Source: Agaribacter marinus (GTDB lineage: Bacteria; Pseudomonadota; Gammaproteobacteria; Enterobacterales; Alteromonadaceae). Taken from it: DNA of 64,000 bases. The translations under genes and the position numbers were made by a program. Numbering within the stretch: the stretch's first letter is position 1; each line of letters starts with the position of its first letter. The stretch is from assembly GCF_030160655.1 (NCBI RefSeq), contig NZ_BSOT01000006.1:248001-312000 (forward strand), read 5' to 3'. Of the stretch, positions 29,101 to 37,770 are shown in pieces. The notes under the pieces are model-generated. The model saw nothing but the letters and a program-made list of their open reading frames with translations. It did not search any database and was not told where the DNA came from.

Positions 29101-29291
29101 TACTTCTTAAGCTTAACCACGGCAGACGCAACTGGAATACCGCGAAGTTCCATTTCTGCTGATAGTTGGTTTTTGTACGAAAGTTCGGAGTAGTAGTACG
29201 TAGGTAAGCCTAGTCCTATCAGCGCGAGTATAGCTATGATACTCATTTTTTTAGATAATTTAACGTTATCGAGCCAGTTGAGGAATTTCAT
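26184..29291 (-). CDS. Large methyl-accepting chemotaxis protein with tandem PAS domains and CheR-tether tail
   Basis: This is an inner-membrane chemoreceptor of 1035 residues. The order is: membrane helix (about 16-32), a long helical sensory region (about 40-320) with an LHRGTSAKLFNGN motif like NIT-type sensor domains, a second helix (about 322-345), and HAMP. Two tandem, very similar PAS domains follow (about 405-640, each with IVYMN/IIYMN and FH-x-x-PSHQ). A second HAMP-like region and the MCP signalling domain (AIDGIAFQTNILALNAAVEA-type hairpin tip) complete it. It ends EWESF, matching the WxxF-type pentapeptide that binds CheR and CheB. The ligand is unknown. Confidence 0.93.
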   Translation of the reverse strand: MKFLNWLDNVKLSKKMSIIAILALIGLGLPTYYYSELSYKNQLSAEMELRGIPVASAVVKLKKYVALHRGTSAKLFNGNQAAVSAIESKSSKVDQQFTAIGQLINEAGGEETKDLLDGLNELNNRWNTIKSNVNSRNYTAIESFNVHSNLIVIADLYLGEVMNHFSLNYDTGAASHHLIVANLQDMPRLADAIGKVRGAGAGALSTSTIANGVKSTIRANISSIRTPLQDFKMNMAAASHADIRLRDGYSAASNFISSVDSALKMAERETLEKNSPTYDATQFFNEYTELLNTLYAQHDENMVKLTTIIAERKSAIAQDRITTLTIICILLGIISVIGFVVIRSIQVSTMSLIGHFIKISKGEYNIKFNVDRKDEMGILENELSKLNTQLQIAAKTSIEASRVKEALDNTSSCFMMADTNRNIVYMNHSVYKLLKEAESAIRKELPHFNVESLIGTNIDSFHVNPSHQHRILDKLEGKHEANLKLGGYIFKLIVNPIIDEGGNNLGHSVEWQDLTKIKEEERKVARILEALNCTTTNVMLADANRNIIYMNRSVRALMKQAESDLKKVLPHFDADTLIGANMDTFHKDPSHQKALLERLKKSYTSHIKVGPRHFRLVANPIFDSDGERLGYVVEWLERTKEVNAEQEIAEIVQASLEGNFEKRVNENDKEGFMLTMAQGLNQLMKTTESGLNEVSNVLLAISEGDLTKRINSDFKGTFNDLKNYCNTTNENLVSVISKIREASDTINNASSEIAQGNSDLSTRTEQQASSLEETASSMEELTSTVRLNAENANQANGLASQAVDVAGNGGALIQQVVTTMASINESAQKISDIIGVIDGIAFQTNILALNAAVEAARAGEQGRGFAVVASEVRTLAQRSANAAKDIKDLISDSVTKVESGNELVSQSGETMQEIVVAIQRVNDIMSEIAAASAEQASGIDEVSKAVSQMDEMTQQNAALVEEAAAAAESMRGQAGDLNSQVGTFKLDTKDVTTNIVKSSPDLLSQQFDELPSVASARPSTKAIPAISEEDEWESF

Positions 29292-29292
29292 G

Positions 29293-29802
29293 TTAATCTT
29301 GCTCCGCGGTTACTGCTGGGTCATATAAGCCCAGTTCGTCACTTGAAATTAATTTTTGAATATTGACTAAAATAATCATTTGTTCACTGATGGTCGTTAG
29401 CCCATGTAAATAAGCACTATCGAACGCAACGCCGAATTCAGGAGGGGGTTTAATTTGAGAAGTGCCGACTTTTATGACGTCACTCACTTCATCCACTACG
29501 ATGCCGACGATACGTTCGTCAATCATCAACATAATGACGATCGTAAATTCGTTGTAAGTGGCTTGACCTACACCAAATTTAATACGTAAGTCGATAATCG
29601 GCACAATGTCGCCGCGCAGATTGAGGACTCCCTTAATGTAGTCAGGTGCGTTGGCAATTTTAGTTACTTGTTCATAGCCCCGAATTTCTTTTACTGTCAT
29701 GATATCTAGTGCGTAGTTTTCTTCGCCCAATACAAAGGTAAGAAATTCGTTTTTGTGTTCATTTTCTGTGTGTTGTTCTGGCTTCTTTGTACTAGTTGCC
29801 AC
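29293..29802 (-). CDS. cheW: Chemotaxis coupling protein CheW
   Basis: CheW couples CheA to chemoreceptors. The 169-residue protein is a single CheW domain (FLTFVLGEENYALDIMTVKE, GVLNLRGDIVPIIDLR, GIVVDEVSDVI). It overlaps the end of cheA by 11 bp, which suggests translational coupling, and is followed 1 bp later by the MCP gene. Confidence 0.96.
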   Translation of the reverse strand: MATSTKKPEQHTENEHKNEFLTFVLGEENYALDIMTVKEIRGYEQVTKIANAPDYIKGVLNLRGDIVPIIDLRIKFGVGQATYNEFTIVIMLMIDERIVGIVVDEVSDVIKVGTSQIKPPPEFGVAFDSAYLHGLTTISEQMIILVNIQKLISSDELGLYDPAVTAEQD

Positions 29803-31861
29803 CTGACACCTCCTGAATAGTCGGGATGTTTATTTCGTTTGATAGCGATTCTACGTCAAGGATCATGGCAACACAGCCGTCACCCATAATGGTTGCACCG
29901 GCTACACCTGGTACGCGTTTATAGTGTCGTTCTAAGCTCTTTATGACAACTTGCTGTTGCCCTTCAAGGTCATCTACTAAAATGCCAAAGCGTTTGCGAC
30001 TGGTTTCTACCAACACAATAATGGCGTCGGTTGGCTTTGTCTTCGCTTTACCGATACTCATCATTTTGTGCAGTTCAATGATTGGCCAGTATTCGTCTCT
30101 TACCCACAATAAGTGGTCATTGCCAATAGTTTTTATTTGTCCCGCTTGCGGTTGCATCGATTCAACAATATTCGTGAGGGGAATCACAAAGGTTTGCTCG
30201 CCGACAGATACGCACATACCGTCAACAATTGCTAAGGTCAGTGGTAATCGAATGCTAAAGACTGAGCCTTCGCCAGCGTGGCTTTCAATCTCGACAATAC
30301 CACCAATAGACTCAATATTCCTTCGTACAACGTCCATGCCTACACCACGACCGGATACATCCGTTACTGCTTCAGCAGTCGAAAAACCAGGTTCAAAAAT
30401 CAGCGGCCACACCTCGTTATCAGGAATGTCGTTTGATTGCACAAGGCCATTTGCTATCGCTTTACTCAGTATTTTTTCTCTGTTTAACCCTGCGCCGTCA
30501 TCAGTGATTGTAATTATAATGCTACCGCCGCGTTGTTCGGCGTTAAGAATAACAGTGCCTTGAGGTGATTTGCCCATCGCACTGCGCGTGTCTGGCATCT
30601 CGATGCCATGATCAATACTATTGCGGATTAAATGGGTTAGGGGATCAACAAGTTTTTCAATTAAGCCTTTGTCGATTTCAGTGTTACCACCTTCGATAAC
30701 TAAATTAATATCTTTACCAAGTTTATCGGCGAGATCCCTGACAACCCGGGGAAAGCGGTTAAATGCGAATGACATTGGCAACATGCGCATAGACATCACT
30801 GCTTCTTGAATTTCTCTAATATTGCGAGACAGCTCGCCAATGGCACCGTCGAGCTTTTCTTCCGTTTCCCCATGTACTTCTTTCCCTAGAATTTGAATCA
30901 TGGATTGCGTGATAACAAGTTCACCGACTAAATTGACGATAGAATCAATCTTGCCTGTGTCGACTCTAATAGATGATGATTCTTTGCTTTCAGTACGCGG
31001 TTTTTTACTTGCCTTGGGTTTAGGTTTTTTTACCGCAGTTTTGGTAGTTTGCTTTGGTGCAGAAGCTGCAGACTGAGGCGTCGCTGTTGCCGGTTTGATA
31101 GATTCTGTATTCTTGGGCGTTGAGTCATCGGATGTGGGGGCATCAAAAAAACCGAATCCATCTTCGTCAGGTGCTTTACTTTCTGAATTTACTTGATCAT
31201 TGCTTGATTCTTCATCAAAGAAACCAAATGCTTCACCGTGATCATTAGAAGTGTCTTTATCGGTAGGCGTTTGTTCATTTCCAGGCGCTGCGTTGTTTTG
31301 CGTTCCGTCTTCATCTTCAAAGAAGCCATACGCTGTCTCTTTCTTTTCAATTTCTTGGGTATCGAAAAAACCAAAGGTTTCATCGCCATTTTCGGCTACT
31401 ACAGGGCTTTCAAATAAACCGAAACCTTCATCTTCTTCGGGGGTAGTGTCGCCGCTTTCACTATCTATGGGAGAATCTTTTAGCAGGGCCTCTAAAGCTG
31501 AAGTGCCTTTTTCAATCGCCGACCAGTCGATATCTTCTTCATTTTGATAACATTCAAGAATGACTTTTAGTTTATCGACGGTGATGAGCAATTGGTCGAC
31601 AATTTCTTTGGTAATGGTTATTTCTTGATTACGTGCTAAGTCAAGAATATTCTCCATTACATGGGTGAGACCCGTAAGGGCATCGAAGCCAAATACACCG
31701 CTGCCACCTTTTATTGAGTGCGCAGCCCTGAATATACTATTTAAATCTTCAATATCAGGCTCATCGAGAGAAAGGTTCATCAACAGACGTTCCATTTCAT
31801 CGAGGTGCTCATGACTTTCTTCGAAAAATACTTCGAAGAATTGACTCATGTCTACAGACAT
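29792..31861 (-). CDS. cheA: Chemotaxis histidine kinase CheA
   Basis: CheA autophosphorylates in response to receptors and phosphorylates CheY and CheB. The ATG at 31861 (MSVDMSQFFEVFF) is used because GAGG lies 8 nt upstream and the longer ORF would overlap cheY. That gives 689 residues. The Hpt domain has the phospho-histidine near residue 48 (AAHSIKGGSGVFGF). A long acidic linker follows, with five FGFF-like repeats (residues 147, 163, 178, 212 and 236) in place of a normal P2 domain. After it come a K/P-rich stretch, the dimerisation domain, the ATPase domain (HLIRNSIDHGIE, DDGAGLNREK, GRGVGMDVV) and the CheW-like domain. Confidence 0.96.
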   Translation of the reverse strand: MSVDMSQFFEVFFEESHEHLDEMERLLMNLSLDEPDIEDLNSIFRAAHSIKGGSGVFGFDALTGLTHVMENILDLARNQEITITKEIVDQLLITVDKLKVILECYQNEEDIDWSAIEKGTSALEALLKDSPIDSESGDTTPEEDEGFGLFESPVVAENGDETFGFFDTQEIEKKETAYGFFEDEDGTQNNAAPGNEQTPTDKDTSNDHGEAFGFFDEESSNDQVNSESKAPDEDGFGFFDAPTSDDSTPKNTESIKPATATPQSAASAPKQTTKTAVKKPKPKASKKPRTESKESSSIRVDTGKIDSIVNLVGELVITQSMIQILGKEVHGETEEKLDGAIGELSRNIREIQEAVMSMRMLPMSFAFNRFPRVVRDLADKLGKDINLVIEGGNTEIDKGLIEKLVDPLTHLIRNSIDHGIEMPDTRSAMGKSPQGTVILNAEQRGGSIIITITDDGAGLNREKILSKAIANGLVQSNDIPDNEVWPLIFEPGFSTAEAVTDVSGRGVGMDVVRRNIESIGGIVEIESHAGEGSVFSIRLPLTLAIVDGMCVSVGEQTFVIPLTNIVESMQPQAGQIKTIGNDHLLWVRDEYWPIIELHKMMSIGKAKTKPTDAIIVLVETSRKRFGILVDDLEGQQQVVIKSLERHYKRVPGVAGATIMGDGCVAMILDVESLSNEINIPTIQEVSGGN

Positions 31862-31872
31862 AAAGTTTGCCT

Positions 31873-32238
31873 CTAGTTCAGAACTTTTGACGCGACTGCG
31901 AGCAGCTTTTGCGGATCGAATGGTTTTACCATCCAACCTGTCGCACCTGCTGCTCGACCTTGTGCTTTCATATTGTCACTTGCTTCAGTGGTCAACACTA
32001 CGATAGGCGTTGCTCGATAAGAACCAATATTTCTAAGCGACTTTATGAGTGTGAGGCCGTCCATACGAGGCATGTTTTGGTCTGTCAACACAAAGTCAAA
32101 CTGCATGCGTTTACACACATCCAGGGCAGCTTGACCATCTTCTGCAGTAGTGACTTGATAACTCGCAGATTTAAGCGTTACTTGAACCATTTGACGAATC
32201 GATGGCGAATCGTCAACGACTAAAATGTGCTTACTCAT
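31873..32238 (-). CDS. cheY: Chemotaxis response regulator CheY
   Basis: This is a single-domain receiver of 121 residues and the phospho-transfer output of CheA. It shows VVDDSPSIRQMV, the phospho-acceptor aspartate in FVLTDQNMPRMDG, VVLTTEAS and the lysine in WMVKPFDP. The ATG at 32238 is preferred over the TTG one codon upstream. It lies between the receiver-phosphatase gene (3 bp upstream) and cheA (11 bp downstream). Confidence 0.95.
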   Translation of the reverse strand: MSKHILVVDDSPSIRQMVQVTLKSASYQVTTAEDGQAALDVCKRMQFDFVLTDQNMPRMDGLTLIKSLRNIGSYRATPIVVLTTEASDNMKAQGRAAGATGWMVKPFDPQKLLAVASKVLN

Positions 32239-32241
32239 CAA

Positions 32242-33906
32242 TTAAAACTCTCTTTTTATTTGCACTGTTGTTTGGTTGCCGGGCGGGCTTACCTCAACTG
32301 TTTTGCAAAGTTTCTTTATTAATGAAAGACCGCGACCTGAGAGGGAGCCATCTTGCATTTCGGATGTGGACTCCATGTCATAACCAGCCCCAGAATCCTT
32401 GATGCCGAACGTGACTTCGTTCTTACTGGGGTCATATATAAATGTAATTACTATTTCATCGTTGTCGTCAACGGACGTTAGGCGTTCTTCTTTTAGCGCC
32501 AAATATTCTGCAAATCCGGCATAATCGTCTTTTAACGAAGAATCTAGCTCCAATACGCCATGATCTAAGGCGTTGCTAATAAGTTCGGCAAATACCGTGA
32601 ACGCCCGTTGCCGCAAATCACCAATAATATCGACACAACGCATAAGGCCATCGAAACAACCGACAATGTCAGTAGTGGCAATTAAACTGCCTGACAACGT
32701 AACAGAAGCATTAACCTTGCCAGATTTACCGAGCTCATCAGGTTTTTCGCTATGCAGGTAGTTGTCTACTAGCGTATCTAGTTGAACGTCGCAAAGAGAT
32801 AAATCGTCTTCTAGTTCACGCATCTTGTTGAAAATAGTAAAATAATTTACTACTAGACTGACTAAAGAGTCTCTGTTTTTGTAGCGACTTAACACCGACA
32901 ACAGACGAGTCATACCATACTCTTCGCCTTCAGAGTTGCGTTGTTCAATCAAGCCGTCACTAAAGAAAAAGAGATTCTTATAAGGGTGAATCTCCCGCGT
33001 CGCGATTATTGGTTCAAATTCGTCAGATTCTAAAATACCGAGTGCCATACTCTTGGCACTGAAGCTTTCGATTTCGCCATCATGGCGTAAAGCTATAAGG
33101 TCTGGCATTCCGCCGTTGAAGATAGAAAACTGTTTTAAATTGAAGCTAATTTCTAGTCCGATAAGTGCCACGAATTTGTCGTCAGGTAGCTCTTTACAAA
33201 GTTTAGAGTTGGTTTCATGAACAATATGAGCTAGCGCTAACCCTTTCCTTATCATGGCCTTAATTGTCGTTACTAGTGGGAGAATACTAATTGCAGCGGC
33301 AAGACCATGCCCTGTTGCATCAGCTAAGAAAATAATTCTATTACCGTTGGGTGACGTTTCTGAAATAAGTACATCACCATTAAATGAACTAGATGATTGC
33401 AGGTATGGGTCGATACCTTTGGTATCTTGGATTAATGTTGATGCCATGTGTTCATATACATAGCGAGCTAATCGTTCTTCCTGTTCGTTTTGGTCGAGCA
33501 ACGCTCTTAAACGACTAGTCTGTTCTGCTAACATGCTTTCTTTTTTGTAAAGTGCACTGACGCGTTGAACTTTTTGCCAAAGTAAATCTAAAGAAAGGGG
33601 CTTCATTAAGAAGTCATCGGCGCCCCTTTCGAATGCTTCTGACATAGTAATTTGATTGTCTTCTGCTGTAATCATTACAACCGGAGTGCCAATCGCTAAT
33701 TCTTCTTTTATTACGTCAATAAAGCTTATGCCATCGCCATCGGGTAGATGATTGTCTAGCAAAATGAATTGAAAGCTCGACGCGCGTAAGAGCTGTCTAG
33801 CTGACGCTATAGTATCTGCAATGATTGTGTTGCACTGCTTCTCTTCCAAAAAGCTTTGCAATATTTCAGCAAATAACGCGTCATCTTCGATGATAAGGAC
33901 TCTCAT
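32242..33906 (-). CDS. Receiver-PP2C phosphatase-ATPase fusion (RsbU/RsbW-like partner-switch protein)
   Basis: The 554-residue protein joins three modules. A receiver domain covers about 1-120 (IIEDDALFAEIL, FILLDNHLPDGDG, LMKPLSLD). A SpoIIE/RsbU-type PP2C phosphatase covers about 165-375 (IFLADATGHGLAA, FNGGMPDLI, FFFSDGLIEQ). A C-terminal GHKL ATPase resembles anti-sigma kinases such as RsbW and covers about 415-550 (AELISNALDHGV, IKDSGAGYD, GRGLSLIKKL). The neighbouring STAS protein is the expected substrate. It probably sets STAS phosphorylation in response to CheA or another kinase. Similar fusions (HsbR-type) regulate motility and c-di-GMP in other proteobacteria. Confidence 0.88.
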   Translation of the reverse strand: MRVLIIEDDALFAEILQSFLEEKQCNTIIADTIASARQLLRASSFQFILLDNHLPDGDGISFIDVIKEELAIGTPVVMITAEDNQITMSEAFERGADDFLMKPLSLDLLWQKVQRVSALYKKESMLAEQTSRLRALLDQNEQEERLARYVYEHMASTLIQDTKGIDPYLQSSSSFNGDVLISETSPNGNRIIFLADATGHGLAAAISILPLVTTIKAMIRKGLALAHIVHETNSKLCKELPDDKFVALIGLEISFNLKQFSIFNGGMPDLIALRHDGEIESFSAKSMALGILESDEFEPIIATREIHPYKNLFFFSDGLIEQRNSEGEEYGMTRLLSVLSRYKNRDSLVSLVVNYFTIFNKMRELEDDLSLCDVQLDTLVDNYLHSEKPDELGKSGKVNASVTLSGSLIATTDIVGCFDGLMRCVDIIGDLRQRAFTVFAELISNALDHGVLELDSSLKDDYAGFAEYLALKEERLTSVDDNDEIVITFIYDPSKNEVTFGIKDSGAGYDMESTSEMQDGSLSGRGLSLIKKLCKTVEVSPPGNQTTVQIKREF

Positions 33907-33968
33907 CGTTGCACTCTTCTATAGTTCAAAACATTTAAACCTTGGTTGTCTTTTGGCACACTGAATCA

Positions 33969-34250
33969 TTAGCTGATGTCAAACAGCCTGTCGAAATTGG
34001 CAATGAGTAGAATTTCTTTTGCGCTCTCTCGTGCACCTCTAATACGTACTGATATATTTTGGCTTTTTGCCTTTTTTTGAAAAAGTACCATCATGCCTAA
34101 TGCTGAACTGTCTAAATAACTTACTTTTGTAAAATCTAATGCGATATCGCTTATACCGCCTTCGTTTAATATTCGTTGATATTGCTCAGTGAATTCTTTG
34201 TGGTAACCAAAATCAAATCGCTCGGGAATACTCAATGACTTTTCACTCAT
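33969..34250 (-). CDS. STAS-domain anti-sigma-factor-antagonist-like protein
   Basis: The 93-residue protein is a single STAS domain with the conserved phosphorylatable serine region VSYLDSSALGMMVLFQKK. It is expected to be the partner of the receiver-PP2C-ATPase protein encoded 62 bp downstream, cycling between phosphorylated and dephosphorylated forms. A good ribosome-binding site (GGAGCAAGTT) precedes the ATG. The final target of the switch is not evident. Confidence 0.88.
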   Translation of the reverse strand: MSEKSLSIPERFDFGYHKEFTEQYQRILNEGGISDIALDFTKVSYLDSSALGMMVLFQKKAKSQNISVRIRGARESAKEILLIANFDRLFDIS

Positions 34251-34264
34251 AACTTGCTCCTCAG

Positions 34265-35452
34265 TTAAAACAGGTCGACATCGCCAGCGTCCATACTATT
34301 CGCGGACACTGGGTTATGTTGGCTGTTTTTACGCTCGTTAATTTTGTTAATGTGTGCGTGCACCTGTTGGGTGACTTCTTCAATGTTGGATATGTTTGTA
34401 CTTGCTAAACTATTGCCAATGAAAGTGATAGAATCTTTCGTATAACTTAAGTTCTGGCCATTGATATCACCAAACTGTAAGCCGCGTATCGCTTTGGATA
34501 AGGACGCTTCTAAGTCAATAGACATTTTCTCTAGTCCAGACGTGACTTCTGAATCTGATTCGGCTTTTTCTATGATACTGTTGAGCGCTAGATTAATATC
34601 TTTTTTGGCTTCAATAACATAACTTACGTCATAACTTGCCAGCGCACCTACCTCTCCGGTTAATCCTTCAATTTGTTTTGACATAGCGGTTAGTTTGGCC
34701 TGAATTTGTTCACTAAATTCTGATGACCGATTGGATAGTGAGCGAACTTCGTCAGCAACTACCGCGAAACCTCTGCCATGTTCACCTGCACGAGCTGCTT
34801 CAATTGCCGCATTTAAGGCCAGTAAGTTTGTTTGGTCGGCAATACTGTCTATGTCTTTCACTGCTTTTAAGACTTCAGGCACAGACTCGTATATTTCGGT
34901 TACTTGATCCAGTAGTGCCATAGATGAAGCGGACATATCGACAGTAGACTGAATGAATTTGTCTAAGGTAATCGCTGTATTATTTGCGAACTGCCGCATT
35001 TGTTCGCTATATAGAAGCTCTTCATCAGATTGTTCTTCGTTGTCGTCAATTCTTATTAAACGTTGAATTGTTTCTGATTGCATGCGCACCAATTCTTGCA
35101 ATTCCGTAAAACTCTCGCCCAAGGTATGTACTGCGTCGTCTTGGGTACTTTTAATGTCAGCGAGATTACGTTCACATTCAGAGAGGGCCGGAACGAACTC
35201 TTCAAAGAGACATTCCATTTCAGAAAAAGCGGCGCTAGAATCAGACGATGTTATCGCATTTTCTTCGACATCAGGCACTTTCGTACTATGTGCTTTTCCT
35301 TGCAGTACTAAGCACACTAGTAAGCCAATCGACAACCAAACGATTGCGACGTGTGCGAATCCCGTGTATAAAATGACTGCAGATACAACTATAAAAAAGC
35401 AGGCAAGCAACAGCATTTTTGGAGACATTGAAAACATATTCAAATAACTCAA
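34265..35452 (-). CDS. MCP-like chemoreceptor with short N-terminal membrane anchor
   Basis: The 395-residue protein has two closely spaced hydrophobic helices at residues about 12-48 with almost no periplasmic loop, then a cytoplasmic helical region. A compact MCP signalling hairpin follows ([32 protein letters not shown]). No HAMP or ligand-binding domain is visible, so it probably senses a cytoplasmic or membrane signal. The C-terminus is GDVDLF, as in CheD. The start is TTG at 35452; internal ATG codons at residues 6 and 9 are alternatives. It is the first gene of the cluster, 256 bp downstream of the dsbD stop. Confidence 0.88.
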   Translation of the reverse strand: MSYLNMFSMSPKMLLLACFFIVVSAVILYTGFAHVAIVWLSIGLLVCLVLQGKAHSTKVPDVEENAITSSDSSAAFSEMECLFEEFVPALSECERNLADIKSTQDDAVHTLGESFTELQELVRMQSETIQRLIRIDDNEEQSDEELLYSEQMRQFANNTAITLDKFIQSTVDMSASSMALLDQVTEIYESVPEVLKAVKDIDSIADQTNLLALNAAIEAARAGEHGRGFAVVADEVRSLSNRSSEFSEQIQAKLTAMSKQIEGLTGEVGALASYDVSYVIEAKKDINLALNSIIEKAESDSEVTSGLEKMSIDLEASLSKAIRGLQFGDINGQNLSYTKDSITFIGNSLASTNISNIEEVTQQVHAHINKINERKNSQHNPVSANSMDAGDVDLF

Positions 35453-35708
35453 GGAACCAGCAAAATATACTGTTATCTATCGGTTTACAACGACAAAGAA
35501 TTGACACTAATGACCAAAAAATTGACGATTTATTGTACAAATTGTAAAGAGTGTTAGATAAAGCAATTTTGCAGACTAAGGTATAAGAAGTTATCGTAGG
35601 GGTTCACTAAAAGTTTAGACTTAATTAGACAAAAGTTTAATTTTTTTGCATTCGGCCACGTTACCGAGAGCATTATTCATGAACAGTCTAGTTGCGAATA
35701 AGATTCGA

Positions 35709-37550
35709 TTAATTTTTTAGCGTTAGTTTGACATGTTCAGCAAAGGGGGCAGCTTTCATAAAACCCGTTACACGCGCTTGCGCTACTTCGCCGCCGTTTA
35801 CATTAAAAAACAATATAGTGGGGAGCCCCAATACATTAAACTTTTCCTGAAAAGCTAAATTGGTCGGTGTATTGTCGGTCAAATCAATTTGCATCCAGAC
35901 GGTGTCTTTCAAAGCATCGACTACTTGCGGGTCTGGAAATGTGTATTTTTCAAATTCCTTACAGGCAACGCACCAATCGGCATATAAATCTACCATAACT
36001 GATTTACCTTGTGCATTCGCGTCAGCAAGCTTTTGCTCGAAATCTTTGAGGTCTTTAACTACAACAAATTCTGGGTGTGCTGCTTTGTCGTGTTCGCTAC
36101 TAGCATAAGAAAACAAGCCAGTGTTAAGTGCAGTATTCCGCTCAATACTTTGTAGTGCATATATTGTTGCATAAACCAAACCCGCGATAACAACAATACT
36201 GCGAATACCTTTTGCAAATGACGCTGATGTTTCCTGGTTAACCACGTAAAGGTAACCAAATAAGCCTAAACTGAGTGCTGACCAAAGCAGTGTGGTCCAG
36301 TCGGCAACAAAAATTCTTTCAATAAAGAGGATGGCTACAGTTAGCATCATAAAGCCAAATACAATTTTGATAACGTTCATCCATTGGCCTGCTTTTGGCA
36401 GCAGTTTTCCACCCGTCATGGCAAACAATATCAGTGGAATTCCCATACCAAGAGATAGCGCGTATAAGGCACTAAATCCAAAAACCAATGACTCTGATTG
36501 CGCAACTACTAACAACACTGCAGTCAGCGGTGCCGTTGTGCAAGGAGATGCGACAAGCCCCGAAATCACGCCCATAAAAAACACGCCGACTAAATTTCCG
36601 CGTTTTTGGTTATTGCTAAGACTGTTAAGTCTTTCTTGCCATTTGCTGGGTAACTGGATTTCATATAAGCCGAACATGGCGAGCGATAACAGTACAAATA
36701 GAATGATGAAAATACCAAGAAGCACCGGATGTTGAAGCATCGCCTGAAACTGCACGCCAGCGGACGCCACAATTAGGCCAAGAATACTGTATGTAATTGC
36801 CATCCCTTGAACATACACAAATGAGAGAACAAAGGCATTCACGAGCGATACCTGTTCTTTGCCTTTACCAATAACAATACTCGAAATAATTGGGTACATT
36901 GGATAAACACATGGCGTAAATGCCAAACCAATGCCAAGGAGTAAAAGGAGTCCTAAGCTAATGGCAAGGCTTTGATCTGACAAAAGTTGATCAGCAAGCG
37001 TAAATTGTTGTGATTTTACTCGCGTTCCGTCTGATTCTGCGCTAACAGAGGTGTTAGTGGACTCTCCTACGGCGTCTAAATATATGACTTTGGTTGTCGG
37101 CGGGTAGCAAAGCCCCGCTTCTGCACAGCCTTGAAAACGCAAACTGATAACGCTGTCTTTATTCGCGTGTTTGATGGGGTAAACAATTTCGGTGTTGTCG
37201 AAGAATACTTCAGAAATGCCGAAAAACTCATCTTCAATTTCTACCCCTTTTTGATATGACGCTTCGCCAATTTCGGCACCTTTTGCTTTTGTCTTAAACT
37301 GCTTCTTGTATAAATAGTAACCATTGGCAATTGTCCATTTAACGATAAGCTTGTCTTCGCGTTGTTCGAAATCAAGCATGAAGGCTTCGTCAACTTTCAA
37401 AAAAGTAGGTGAATCAGAAAATAAAGATTCTGGCGTTAACTGTGCACGCGCATTATTGGCACTTGTAATACCACTTAAGATAACGAAAAATGCAAAAGTG
37501 AATGCAGCTAACTGTTTGCTTGTGCGAGATACTGCTTGTGTAACGCCCAT
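35709..37550 (-). CDS. dsbD: Thiol:disulfide interchange protein DsbD
   Basis: DsbD moves reducing power from cytoplasmic thioredoxin across the inner membrane to periplasmic partners such as DsbC. The 613-residue protein has a signal peptide (to about residue 36) and an N-terminal periplasmic domain with its cysteine pair (GCAEAGLCYPPT). An eight-helix membrane core with cysteines follows (LAFTPCVYPMYP, GLVASPCTTAPL). The C-terminal thioredoxin domain has DWCVACKEFEKYTF. All three redox pairs are intact. It is divergent from fxsA. Confidence 0.96.
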   Translation of the reverse strand: MGVTQAVSRTSKQLAAFTFAFFVILSGITSANNARAQLTPESLFSDSPTFLKVDEAFMLDFEQREDKLIVKWTIANGYYLYKKQFKTKAKGAEIGEASYQKGVEIEDEFFGISEVFFDNTEIVYPIKHANKDSVISLRFQGCAEAGLCYPPTTKVIYLDAVGESTNTSVSAESDGTRVKSQQFTLADQLLSDQSLAISLGLLLLLGIGLAFTPCVYPMYPIISSIVIGKGKEQVSLVNAFVLSFVYVQGMAITYSILGLIVASAGVQFQAMLQHPVLLGIFIILFVLLSLAMFGLYEIQLPSKWQERLNSLSNNQKRGNLVGVFFMGVISGLVASPCTTAPLTAVLLVVAQSESLVFGFSALYALSLGMGIPLILFAMTGGKLLPKAGQWMNVIKIVFGFMMLTVAILFIERIFVADWTTLLWSALSLGLFGYLYVVNQETSASFAKGIRSIVVIAGLVYATIYALQSIERNTALNTGLFSYASSEHDKAAHPEFVVVKDLKDFEQKLADANAQGKSVMVDLYADWCVACKEFEKYTFPDPQVVDALKDTVWMQIDLTDNTPTNLAFQEKFNVLGLPTILFFNVNGGEVAQARVTGFMKAAPFAEHVKLTLKN

Positions 37551-37770
37551 GGTTTGCCTTCTACTGATATTGCTGTCTAATATTGATATTGTGCTGTGTT
37601 ACGCACAAATTGATTACACAAGTGACCCAATCAATGGTCAAAAAATTTCGTGCTAGGCACTTCGTAATGCATCAAACCCTAACAAGAGTGTAGATACTAT
37701 CTTTTTATTGCACTGGATTGAAAGTGAATAAAAAATCCCAATGTATATATTTCGAACACTGGAGGCGATT

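Noticed and set aside
29943-30563. 206-codon open frame opposite cheA
   Set aside because: Antisense shadow of the conserved kinase and CheW-like domains of CheA; low-complexity translation with no independent support.
31862-31936. Longer CheA start at 31936 overlapping cheY
   Set aside because: The extension would lie inside cheY and encodes no recognisable sequence; the ATG at 31861 has its own ribosome-binding site.
35453-35708. Sigma-28 flagellar promoter ahead of the chemotaxis cluster
   Set aside because: No convincing TAAA and GCCGATAA-type pair could be found at the right spacing; only weak sigma-70-like hexamers are visible.
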